From the NCBI GenBank assembly GCA_001464695.1, contig LNDQ01000058.1, positions 1 to 64,000 on the forward strand: 64,000 bases of DNA, written 5' to 3'. This DNA comes from Betaproteobacteria bacterium Ga0077523. Lineage in GTDB: Bacteria > Pseudomonadota > Gammaproteobacteria > Burkholderiales > Ga0077523. The translations under genes were made by a program, and so were the position numbers. Positions 30,342 through 38,697 of the stretch are shown here, piece after piece (within the stretch, counting starts at the first letter, position 1; each line of letters begins with the position of its first letter). The notes under the pieces are model-generated. The model saw only the letters and a program-made list of their open reading frames with translations. It was not told the origin of the DNA and made no database searches.

Positions 30342-30902
30342 ATGAAGATCGCTCAGGAACTGCGTTCCGGCAACGTCATCATGGTGGGCAAGGACCCGCT
30401 CGTGGTGCAGCGTGCCGAATTCAACAAGTCCGGCCGCAACGCGTCCGTGATGAAGATGAAGCTGAAGAACCTCTTGACCGGGGCCACCACCGAGACGGTG
30501 TACCGGGCCGACGAGAAGTTCGACGTGGTCGTGCTCGACCGCAAGGATGTGACCTATTCGTACTTCGCCGATCCCATGTACGTCTTCATGGATGCCGAGT
30601 ACAACCAGTACGAAGTGGAGAAGGAGAACATGGGCGACGCGCTCATGTATCTGGAGGACGGCATGCCGGTGGAAGTGACCTTCTACGAAGGCAAGGCCAT
30701 TTCGGTCCAGCTACCCTCCTCGTTCGTGCGCGAGATCATCTATACCGAGCCGGCCGTGCGCGGTGACACCTCGGGCAAGGTGTTGAAGCCCGCCAAGCTC
30801 GCCACCGGCTACGAAGTGCAGGTGCCGCTGTTCTGCGCCACCGGCGACAAGATCGAAATCGACACCGCTACCGGCGAGTACCGCCGGCGCGTGGCTGCCT
30901 AG
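30342..30902 (+). CDS. efp: Elongation factor P (Arg32 type)
   Basis: [47 protein letters not shown]; Arg at position 32. Confidence 0.97.
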   Translation: MKIAQELRSGNVIMVGKDPLVVQRAEFNKSGRNASVMKMKLKNLLTGATTETVYRADEKFDVVVLDRKDVTYSYFADPMYVFMDAEYNQYEVEKENMGDALMYLEDGMPVEVTFYEGKAISVQLPSSFVREIIYTEPAVRGDTSGKVLKPAKLATGYEVQVPLFCATGDKIEIDTATGEYRRRVAA

Positions 30903-30925
30903 GTCTGCGCCGCCCGCTGACGGAG

Positions 30926-30957
30926 AGGCCGCGGTTCTGCCGCGGCCTTTTCTTTTT
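30926..30957 (+). terminator. Rho-independent terminator after efp
   Basis: AGGCCGCGG TTCTG CCGCGGCCT TTTCTTTTT. Confidence 0.92.
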
Positions 30958-30967
30958 CGGCAGCCCG

Positions 30968-31030
30968 CGCCGGGCCGCCCCAAGAGGGCTGGCCCCCTCG
31001 GGGGGAAGGGCCACAGGCCCATCGGGGGGG
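30968..31030. repeat. GC-rich intergenic repeat, copy 1
   Basis: CGCCGGGCCGCCCCAAGAGGGCTGGCCCCCTCGGGGGGAAGGGCCACAGGCCCATCGGGGGG; matches copies at 35588 and 35664. Confidence 0.9.
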
Positions 31031-31040
31031 TGCCATCTCT

Positions 31041-31442
31041 TCAGCGGTTCGGCGATGGATCCGGCGCGCCGTCGCTGCAGGGAAACGTACTCGACAAGGC
31101 AGTGAAGAGCATGAGGTGCGCAGGCTGATCGAGCCGCTCCGGATGCTCCTTGAGATAGGCAACGATCGCGGGGATCACGTCCCGTGCGGAGAAGGTACCT
31201 TCCCCAGCGCCCGGCAGGCAGAAATACATGTCGCTGGATGCGCGCCAGGCCGCCCACCCGTGCCCCCAGAGGAAGCCCTCGACGAACGCGAGACAACGGG
31301 TGCCCTCGGGCCCCTCCGGCAAAGCTTCACAGGCGCCGAGCAACTCCGCAGCGGGGCGCCGTGCCATCACGTCCGGTTCGGCACTCGCGGCACCAGCCAG
31401 GAGCGCCCCCACCACCAGCGTTAGCAACCGCGAAGAACGCAA
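31041..31442 (-). CDS. Rap1a/Tai family immunity-like exported protein
   Basis: Signal peptide; CLAFVEGFLWGHGWA...YFCLPGAGEGTFSARDVIPAIVAYLKEHPERLDQPAHLMLFTALSSTFPC. Confidence 0.8.
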   Translation of the reverse strand: MRSSRLLTLVVGALLAGAASAEPDVMARRPAAELLGACEALPEGPEGTRCLAFVEGFLWGHGWAAWRASSDMYFCLPGAGEGTFSARDVIPAIVAYLKEHPERLDQPAHLMLFTALSSTFPCSDGAPDPSPNR

Positions 31443-31445
31443 CGC

Positions 31446-31973
31446 TCAGTGCCCGTCGAACGCGATCAGTGCGTGCATGCCGCATCCTAGCCCGGCGAGC
31501 CGCTCGCGTCCGCCCAAGGCCGGCAGTTCGACCAGAAAACAGCATTCGATCACGGTCGCACCGGCATGCGTCAGGATGCGCAGCGCCGCTTCAGCCGTGC
31601 CACCGGTGGCGATGAGGTCGTCGGCCACCACGATCCGTTCACCCGCCGCGACTGCATCGACGTGCATTTCGATGCGGTCGGAACCGTATTCCAGTTCGTA
31701 ATCGTGCCCGATTGCCTCGGCCGGCAGGCGCCCACGCTTGCGCAGTGGGACGAACCCCAGCCCAAGAGCGTGCGCGAGCGCGGCACCGACGATGAAGCCG
31801 CGCGCCTCGATGCCGGCGACCTTTTGCACCGCTGCATCACGATAGCGATCGGCCAGGAGGCCGATAGCCTGTGCGAACGCCGGACCGTGTTTCAGGAGGG
31901 TCGTGATGTCACGGAACAGGATCCCCGGTTTCGGGTGGTCGGGGATGGTGCGGATCGATGCGGCGAGTGACAT
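31446..31973 (-). CDS. apt: Adenine phosphoribosyltransferase
   Basis: MSLAASIRTIPDHPKPGILFRDITTLLKHGPAF...VAGIEARGFIVGAALAHALGLGFVPLRKRGRLP...RIVVADDLIATGGTA. Confidence 0.97.
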   Translation of the reverse strand: MSLAASIRTIPDHPKPGILFRDITTLLKHGPAFAQAIGLLADRYRDAAVQKVAGIEARGFIVGAALAHALGLGFVPLRKRGRLPAEAIGHDYELEYGSDRIEMHVDAVAAGERIVVADDLIATGGTAEAALRILTHAGATVIECCFLVELPALGGRERLAGLGCGMHALIAFDGH

Positions 31974-32180
31974 GGCAAGTTATGGAAGCGTGAGGTCCAG
32001 CGAGAACGCGGAGCCGCGGCCCGGACAGCGAACCGATCGCCCTAAATCCCGCTGGGCGCAGGCCGATAAGGTGACATTGAAGGGTGGCTTTAGCCATAAT
32101 TCAAGGGGATGGGCGCCGCGGGGGTGTGGCGAGCCCATTGAAGGCGCGAGCAACGCGTGATGTCAACAACAAGGTGAATC

Positions 32181-32261
32181 ATGTCCGTACTCGATATGGC
32201 AATGATCGGGGGCTTCGTTCTCCTGGTCGTGCTGATCGTTCTGCGCTTCAAGAAACGCTGA
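32181..32261 (+). CDS. Candidate 26-aa single-pass small membrane protein
   Basis: ATG..TGA reads MSVLDMAMIGGFVLLVVLIVLRFKKR; AAGGTG upstream; below the ORF-track length cutoff. Confidence 0.5.
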   Translation: MSVLDMAMIGGFVLLVVLIVLRFKKR

Positions 32262-32407
32262 ACTGACGTGGCTGTACCCGCGTGCGCGTGCGCCCGGTAA
32301 CGGAGCGCGCCGCTGCCGATCTCGACGCGGGGCGGAACTTCCGGTCGTTGACACCCTTCTATGCAGTCAGCATCATCGATCAACGACCACGGAAGGATTT
32401 GTCACCC

Positions 32408-32917
32408 ATGCCCGACACACACTCGAACTACAAGCTTCCCGTAGCTCTCGTCATCGCTTCATCGCTGGCGCTAGCCGCTTGCTCCAGCATGCCGGGCTCC
32501 TCGTCCAGCAGCTCCACCACCAGCAGCTCCAGCAGCAGCTCGACCAGCTCGGCCAAGGCGGCACCCAACAGCTATCAACCAGTGTCGGATGTTCCCATTC
32601 CCGGCGGAACGAAGATCAACACCGACAAGTCGGTCATCCTCGGCCAGGGCGACAAGTGGTTCGGTCGCATGGTTCTGGTGACTGATCGTCCGTCGACACA
32701 GGCCTACACCTACTACCAGGAACAGATGCCGACCTTCGGCTGGGAACCGGTGACGGCCGTGCAGGGCAAGACGAGCATCATGACCTTCACCCGCGGCGAT
32801 CGCGGGGCGACTCTGGAGATCACCCCGGGAACGCTCTCCGGTTCGGAGGTGGCGATCACGGTGAGCCCACGCCAGGGGAACGGAGCCGCACCCGCGCCCA
32901 CCGCCGAGAAGAAGTAA
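32408..32917 (+). CDS. Ser-rich lipoprotein
   Basis: MPDTHSNYKLPVALVIASSLALAACSSMPGSSSSSSTTSSSSSSSTSS; lipobox LAAC. Confidence 0.85.
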   Translation: MPDTHSNYKLPVALVIASSLALAACSSMPGSSSSSSTTSSSSSSSTSSAKAAPNSYQPVSDVPIPGGTKINTDKSVILGQGDKWFGRMVLVTDRPSTQAYTYYQEQMPTFGWEPVTAVQGKTSIMTFTRGDRGATLEITPGTLSGSEVAITVSPRQGNGAAPAPTAEKK

Positions 32918-32927
32918 GGCTGCGCGC

Positions 32928-33314
32928 GTGCCGATCCACGGGATGAACCATTTCACGGTGCTGACCGCGGACCTTGCGGCGACGCGCGATTTCTACATCG
33001 GGGTGCTGGGTCTCAAGGAAGGTCCACGCCCCGATCTCGGCTTTCCCGGTACCTGGCTCTATGTCGGCAACGAGGCGGTCTTGCACGTCATCGCCGGCCG
33101 GGCCTTGCCGCCCGATCCGCGCGGCGTGCTGGATCACATGGCGTTCACCGCTGCCGACCTGCCGGGCATGACGGCCAAACTGCAGGCGCGCGGCATCAAG
33201 TACGACCTGCGGCGCCAGAACGAGTCGGGCACGTGGCAGTTGTTCTGCTTCGATCCGAGCGGTGCCCGGGTGGAACTGGACTTCCCCGCCAGCGAGAACC
33301 AGGCGGCGGCCTGA
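32928..33314 (+). CDS. VOC family (glyoxalase-like) protein
   Basis: GMNHFTVLTADLAATRDFYIGVLGLKEGPRPDLGFPGTWLYVGNEAVLHVI...DHMAFTAADLPGM...LFCFDPSGARVELDF. Confidence 0.9.
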   Translation: MPIHGMNHFTVLTADLAATRDFYIGVLGLKEGPRPDLGFPGTWLYVGNEAVLHVIAGRALPPDPRGVLDHMAFTAADLPGMTAKLQARGIKYDLRRQNESGTWQLFCFDPSGARVELDFPASENQAAA

Positions 33315-34214
33315 TCAGTTGAGTTCGGGGACGGCGGCGAACTGCTCGCGCAGGTAGTCGATGACCACCCGGACCTTGGTGGAAAGCTGCCGCGCCGACG
33401 GGTAGACGGCATTGATCGCCACCGGCGGCGGCGCGAAGTCGCCGAGGACGGTTTGCAGCCGCCCGGCGCTCAAATGGTCGTGGACCATCCATAGCGGAGC
33501 CGCGGCGACGCCGATCCCGGCCAGCACCGCACGGCGAATGGCGCTGCCGCTGGTCGTGCGGAACGTGCCGGCCACACGCACATTGAACTCGCCCTTCGCC
33601 CCCTGGAACGGCCACAGGTTGCGACCTGGCAGGTAGCTGTACAGGATGCAGTTGTGCCGATCGAGATCCTGGGGCACGCGCGGCTCGCCATGGCGTGCGA
33701 AGTACTCGGGTGTCCCTACGACGACGCGGCGGCTCGACCCCAAGCGGCGAGCCACCAGCGTCGAATCATCGAGGTTGCCGACCCGCACGGCGACGTCGAT
33801 GCCCTCCTCCACCAGGTCGGCGAAGCGTTCGCCCTCGATCAGGTGCAGCTTGAGCCCGGCGTGCCGCGCCTGGAAGGCGATGAGCTGTTCGTCCAGGAAC
33901 TGCTGTCCCAGCGCGTTCGGCGCCGCGACGGTGAGGGTGCCGGCCAGACCGCTCGACAGTCTCGCCACCCCGGCCTCTGCTTCAGCGAGATCGTCGAGAA
34001 TGCGGCGGGCCGACTCGTAGTACGCACTGCCGGCCTCGGTCAGGCTCAGGCGCCGTGTCGTGCGCTGCAACAAAGTAACGCCCAGGCTGGCTTCGAGCGC
34101 CGCCAACTGCTTGCTCACGGTCGGCTGACTCGCACCAAGCTCCCGCGCAACTGCAGAAATACTGCCCGTTTCCGCAATGCGGACGAAGGCCTGCATCAGA
34201 CTGAATCGGTCCAC
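33315..34214 (-). CDS. LysR family transcriptional regulator
   Basis: MDRFSLMQAFVRIAETGSISAVARELGASQPTVSKQLAALEASLGVTLLQRTTRRLSLTEAG. Confidence 0.96.
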   Translation of the reverse strand: MDRFSLMQAFVRIAETGSISAVARELGASQPTVSKQLAALEASLGVTLLQRTTRRLSLTEAGSAYYESARRILDDLAEAEAGVARLSSGLAGTLTVAAPNALGQQFLDEQLIAFQARHAGLKLHLIEGERFADLVEEGIDVAVRVGNLDDSTLVARRLGSSRRVVVGTPEYFARHGEPRVPQDLDRHNCILYSYLPGRNLWPFQGAKGEFNVRVAGTFRTTSGSAIRRAVLAGIGVAAAPLWMVHDHLSAGRLQTVLGDFAPPPVAINAVYPSARQLSTKVRVVIDYLREQFAAVPELN

Positions 34215-34370
34215 TGGACCCCCTTTTCATGCATGACGTGCATGAATCATATTCCCATGGCGGTCTTGGTTGTGCGATGCAATATCGCTACATTGCAACC
34301 CATGGGATCCACCGCGCGACACATGGTGCACGGCGACAAGGGGTCCGGACCACACGAAAGGAAGAACAAC

Positions 34371-34799
34371 ATGCACGCAAGAATTCTGGCAACGGCACTC
34401 CTCGCAACCTGGCTTGGCCTGCTCGTCAGTGGTACAGCCCAGGCCGCGGACTGGCGCAGCTTGAGCGCCGACACCGCCACCCAGGTGTTCATCGACCAGA
34501 ACTCGGTCACCACCGACGGCGCTACCAGCGAGGCCTTGGTGCTGGTCAACTATTCCGCGACCCACACGCTGGGTGACGACTGGTTCCCCCACCGTTCGCA
34601 AGTGGTGCGCTACCAGCTCGCCTGCTCGACCGGCGAGACCGCACTGAAGGCCTGGGCCTTCAAGACCGGGGAACTGGGCAGTGGTGCCACGGTGTGGAAG
34701 AGCGCACAGACGGCACCGCAACTGGCCAAGCCGGCGGCGGACAGCGTCGAAAGCCTGCTGCTGGCCAGGCTCTGCGCGGGACCCGTGTCGCTGCGCTGA
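34371..34799 (+). CDS. Exported protein, surface-adhesin E-like domain
   Basis: MHARILATALLATWLGLLVSGTAQAADWRSLSADTATQVFIDQNSVTTDGATSEALVLVNYSATHTLGDDWFPHRSQVVRYQLAC. Confidence 0.65.
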   Translation: MHARILATALLATWLGLLVSGTAQAADWRSLSADTATQVFIDQNSVTTDGATSEALVLVNYSATHTLGDDWFPHRSQVVRYQLACSTGETALKAWAFKTGELGSGATVWKSAQTAPQLAKPAADSVESLLLARLCAGPVSLR

Positions 34800-34926
34800 C
34801 ACACACGATCGGCATCGCCTTGTTTCACCGGCGCTCCAGGTGCAAGCCTGGAGCGTCTTGTCGTTCGGACTCAGCGTGCATCTGCATTCAGGGTATCGTC
34901 GGGGTTTGACGCCACCCGCGGAACCC

Positions 34927-35583
34927 ATGCTGAATACCCTCGAACTCGCCACCGGCCCCGCGCCGAGCGCCGCCGTCATCTGGTTGCACGGACTCGGCGC
35001 CGACGGCAACGATTTCGCGCCGATCGTGGGCGAGCTCGACCTGCCGCCGACGGCGATCCGCTTCGTCTTTCCGCATGCGCCGGCAATGCCGGTCACCATC
35101 AATGGCGGCTACGTGATGCCTGCCTGGTACGACATTCTCGGCACTGACCTGAATCGCCGCGAGGACGAGTCCGGCGTGCGCGCGTCGCAGCAGGCGGTGG
35201 AGGCCCTGGTGGCGCGTGAAGGCGAGCGCGGCATCGCGCCGAACCGCATCGTGCTGGCCGGCTTCTCCCAGGGCGGCGCGATCGCGCTGCAGACCGCGCT
35301 GCGGCAATCCCGTGCGCTGGCCGGCGTGATGGCGCTGTCGACCTATGTCCCGCTCGCGGCCACCTTGCCCACGGAACGCAACGCTGCATCGAACACGGTG
35401 CCGATCCTGATGGCGCACGGGACCCACGACCCGGTCATTCCGCTCGCCATGGCGAAGCGCTCACGCGACCTGCTGCGGTCGCTCGGCTACGACGTCCAGT
35501 GGCACGAGTACCCGATGGAGCACTCGGTGTGTCCGGAGGAGATCGCCGCCATCGGCGCTTTTCTCCGGCGGGTGCTCGCCTAG
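34927..35583 (+). CDS. Phospholipase/carboxylesterase family alpha/beta hydrolase
   Basis: AAVIWLHGLGADGNDFAPIVGEL...VLAGFSQGGAIALQTAL...GTHDPVIPL...EHSVCPEEI. Confidence 0.94.
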   Translation: MLNTLELATGPAPSAAVIWLHGLGADGNDFAPIVGELDLPPTAIRFVFPHAPAMPVTINGGYVMPAWYDILGTDLNRREDESGVRASQQAVEALVAREGERGIAPNRIVLAGFSQGGAIALQTALRQSRALAGVMALSTYVPLAATLPTERNAASNTVPILMAHGTHDPVIPLAMAKRSRDLLRSLGYDVQWHEYPMEHSVCPEEIAAIGAFLRRVLA

Positions 35584-35587
35584 CCCT

Positions 35588-35649
35588 CGCCGGGCCGCCC
35601 CAAGAGGGCTGCCCCCTTGGGGGGAGAGGCCGCAGGCCTGTCGGGGGGG
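35588..35649. repeat. GC-rich intergenic repeat, copy 2
   Basis: CGCCGGGCCGCCCCAAGAGGGCTGCCCCCTTGGGGGGAGAGGCCGCAGGCCTGTCGGGGGG. Confidence 0.92.
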
Positions 35650-35663
35650 ATCACATCAGCCCT

Positions 35664-35723
35664 CGCCGGGCCGCCCCAAGAGGGCTGGCCCCCTCGGGGG
35701 GAGAGGCCGCAGGCCTACCGGGA
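35664..35723. repeat. GC-rich intergenic repeat, copy 3 (tandem with copy 2)
   Basis: CGCCGGGCCGCCCCAAGAGGGCTGGCCCCCTCGGGGGGAGAGGCCGCAGGCCTACCGGGAGG. Confidence 0.92.
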
Positions 35724-35734
35724 GGAACGTCGCC

Positions 35735-37294
35735 TTAGCCCGAGCGTTGCAGGACGCGGTATTCGGCGATGTCGAAATCCTGCCCCGCCTCCATCAGCCG
35801 CTTGGGCACGAGCAGGTAGTCCATCGCGTACATGCGCATGCCGTAGCTCTTCTGCGGCGAGAACGTGCCGAGCTTCATCACCAGCGTCACTTCCATCTTG
35901 CCGAGGCTGTTGTCGGCGGCCGAGGGCAGCAGCAGCGCGTCCTCGCCGAGCTCGTCGTCGGGATGCACCCGCCCATCCGGCAACAGCGGCAGCAGCTTCA
36001 CCGTGGTGACGCCGCGGGCGAACATCTCGATGCCGACGTTGCGATTGTTCTGCGCGTCGAAGTTGAGGCGCCGCACGATGCCGACTCCCCATGCCGCGCC
36101 GTCCTGATACTTGACCCCCAGCAGCGTGCCGATCTGCAGCCAGTCGCTGCGGTTGGCCGGCGCCACCGCGCCGAAGCCGCCGGAGCTCTCGTTGGTGACG
36201 CCCCAGCCTTCCATGCGGCGGTCGTCGAAATCGAGATCCATGATGTCGCGTTCCACCGCCGAGAGCACATCCTCGAGGCCGTGGACCACATCGATGCGTT
36301 CGGCCGATTCCTTGCGCACTTCGCGGCGCGCGGGCGGTTGCGGGGCCCAGTAGCGCGACAGGTGCTTCAGCGCTTCGATCACCTGGTCCGGCGGATACTC
36401 CCCACCCAGGTTGACGTTGGAAGGCACCGCACCGCCGGCCTTCACCATCGCGCCGAGCTTCTCCAGTTCATAGGCCGCGTTGCCGGGCCCGAAGAAGCGC
36501 ATCGACGGCGACAACGCAAGTCGATCGGCCAGGCGTGCCGGGGCCTTGTCCGAGGCGAGGTCGAACCAGAAGTGGCAACCGGTCGACGCCTGCTTCTGCA
36601 TGACGAACCACTCGGAGAACTGGGCACAGACGCGCTCCACGATCTCGACCTGCACTGCCGACAGGCTGTCGGTGGACGAGACCGACAACATGAAGACCTT
36701 GAGCAGCTCGCGCTGGACGCTCGATTCGCCGAAGATGCCCGGGTACACGATGACCTTGCCCGCCGAGAATCCGCGCGACTCCGCCACCTGGTAGATGCGG
36801 CCGAGGTCGCGCCAGAACGCCGGCGTCACCGGGCTGTAGCGGAACAGCCGCCACTTGAGATACAGATTCGCGGCGCGGATCGAGCGGCTCGCCGCGGTCG
36901 ACAGCTGCCCGCGGATGGATGTAGCCGTGGCGTCGCCCGCCTCGTGCATCTCGATCAACATGCGATAGGCGTTCGCGAGCCGCAGCCAGAACGTACCCAC
37001 CACGTGGGCGATGCGAGTCTCCTGCGCTTTGGCCAGTGCCAGGCCGCCGCTCACGTAGTCCTGCGAGAGCTTGCGCTGAAACGGCTTGGCCGCCGTGTCG
37101 ATGGTGTCGATGATCTCGAACACACGCTGGGCCTTGAGCCCGGAAGCTTCGCGCAGACCTTCCAGTTGCTCGGACAGCATCTCGAGCGATTGCGACGGGT
37201 TCTGCGTCGGCAGCGTTTCGATGATCGCCCGAGCCCCCTTGGGATCGGCCATCGGATGGTCGGCGCCACCGGAGGATTTCAGCCAGCCTAGCAT
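35735..37294 (-). CDS. Conserved-looking hypothetical protein, possible divergent PilZ-like C-terminal domain
   Basis: 519 aa ORF with normal codon usage; C-terminal RMEGWGVTNESSGGFGAVAPANRSDWLQIGTLLGVKYQDGAAWGVGIVRRLNFDAQNNRNVGIEMFARG. Confidence 0.75.
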   Translation of the reverse strand: MLGWLKSSGGADHPMADPKGARAIIETLPTQNPSQSLEMLSEQLEGLREASGLKAQRVFEIIDTIDTAAKPFQRKLSQDYVSGGLALAKAQETRIAHVVGTFWLRLANAYRMLIEMHEAGDATATSIRGQLSTAASRSIRAANLYLKWRLFRYSPVTPAFWRDLGRIYQVAESRGFSAGKVIVYPGIFGESSVQRELLKVFMLSVSSTDSLSAVQVEIVERVCAQFSEWFVMQKQASTGCHFWFDLASDKAPARLADRLALSPSMRFFGPGNAAYELEKLGAMVKAGGAVPSNVNLGGEYPPDQVIEALKHLSRYWAPQPPARREVRKESAERIDVVHGLEDVLSAVERDIMDLDFDDRRMEGWGVTNESSGGFGAVAPANRSDWLQIGTLLGVKYQDGAAWGVGIVRRLNFDAQNNRNVGIEMFARGVTTVKLLPLLPDGRVHPDDELGEDALLLPSAADNSLGKMEVTLVMKLGTFSPQKSYGMRMYAMDYLLVPKRLMEAGQDFDIAEYRVLQRSG

Positions 37295-37397
37295 CGTGTG
37301 AGTTCAGCCATCCGTAACGAGATTGAAACGAGTATATCCCCTGGGGTTCACCGGGTGCACAGGTAACGGCCTGAATGTGCTGGGGTTGAACCTTGTT

Positions 37398-38687
37398 TCA
37401 GGACTCTGCGGCGGCACGCCGGCCCCGTTCGGGATCGATGCCGGCCAGGATCGCCAGACCGGCCACGAAAAACCCTCCGGTAACGAGCATCGCCATGCGG
37501 TGGTCGCCACCGGTGACCCAGCTCACCAATCCATACGTCATGGGACCGAAAATGGACGACAGCTTCACAGCCAGCCCCCACAGACCGAAGAACTCGGCAC
37601 GCCGTGATTCGGGACTGAGGTAGCCCACCAGCGCGCGGCCGGCCGATTGACTGGCCCCCATGCACAGCCCGGCGAGATTGGCGGCCACCCAGAACAGCCC
37701 CGGGCCGGTCGACAGCCACGCGACCAGCGTCGTGGCCAACCAGCCGAGCAGCGTGATGGCGACGCTGCGCACATGACCCAACCGATCCTGGAAGTGACCG
37801 AACGCGAACGCGCCGATGCTCGCCGTGATGTTGACGAGGAGGACCAGCAGCAGTGTTTCCTGGGTGCCGAAGCCCATGGCCTGCTGGGCGTAGATCGCCG
37901 CGATGGCGATCACCGTCTGCACGCCGGCCTGGTAGAACAGGATGCACACCAGGAAGCGCGCGAGGTCGCCGTAGCGGCTCGCCTGGCGAATGGTCTCGCC
38001 CAACCGCGACCACACCGCCATGTAGGCACCGCTCGGCAGCTTCTGCGGCTGCGCGCGCTCCTTCAGGATGAAGAACGTCGGCAGGCATGCGACGGCGAAG
38101 ATGCCTGCCGTGATCAGCATGGTCACGGGCACGAAGTGCGCCGCCGGCAGCCCCTGGCCCTGCGCCACGGTCACATACGCGAGACACGCGCCGAGACTGA
38201 CGAGGCCGCCGACGTAGCCGAAGGCCCAACCCCAGCCCGACACCTTGCCCAGCGCCGAGCCCTTCGCGAGTTCCGGCAGGAATGCAGCGATCACGTTCTC
38301 GCCGGTGCCGAAGAAGTAGTTGGAGATGACCAGGGCGACGATGGCGACGGCAAGATCGCCGGGGCGTGCGAAGTACAGGGCCGCGGTGCCGACCACACAG
38401 CCGATCGTCGTGATCACCAGCAGCTTCTTCTTCGCCGCGTGCGCGTCGGCCCACGCGCCGATGATCGGTGCCGTGAGCACGATCGCGGCGTACGACAGCG
38501 ACAACGCGGAGGTCCAGGCGAACGTGGCCCAGGGTGCGTTGTCGGCGACGACCGCGACGAAATAGGCGTTGAAGATCGCCGTGATCACCACGGTCGTGTA
38601 GCCGGAGTTGGCGAAGTCGTAGCTCGCCCACGCCCACACCTCGCGTGGACGCACGCCTTCGTTCAGGTACTGCGAGGAGGTGCTCAA
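37398..38687 (-). CDS. MFS transporter, UMF1-like family
   Basis: VRPREVWAWASYDFANSGYTTVVITAIFNAYFVAVVA...GWGWAFGYVGGLVSLG; probable TTG start, start uncertain. Confidence 0.88.
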   Translation of the reverse strand: MSTSSQYLNEGVRPREVWAWASYDFANSGYTTVVITAIFNAYFVAVVADNAPWATFAWTSALSLSYAAIVLTAPIIGAWADAHAAKKKLLVITTIGCVVGTAALYFARPGDLAVAIVALVISNYFFGTGENVIAAFLPELAKGSALGKVSGWGWAFGYVGGLVSLGACLAYVTVAQGQGLPAAHFVPVTMLITAGIFAVACLPTFFILKERAQPQKLPSGAYMAVWSRLGETIRQASRYGDLARFLVCILFYQAGVQTVIAIAAIYAQQAMGFGTQETLLLVLLVNITASIGAFAFGHFQDRLGHVRSVAITLLGWLATTLVAWLSTGPGLFWVAANLAGLCMGASQSAGRALVGYLSPESRRAEFFGLWGLAVKLSSIFGPMTYGLVSWVTGGDHRMAMLVTGGFFVAGLAILAGIDPERGRRAAAES

Positions 38688-38697
38688 GGATTGCCTT

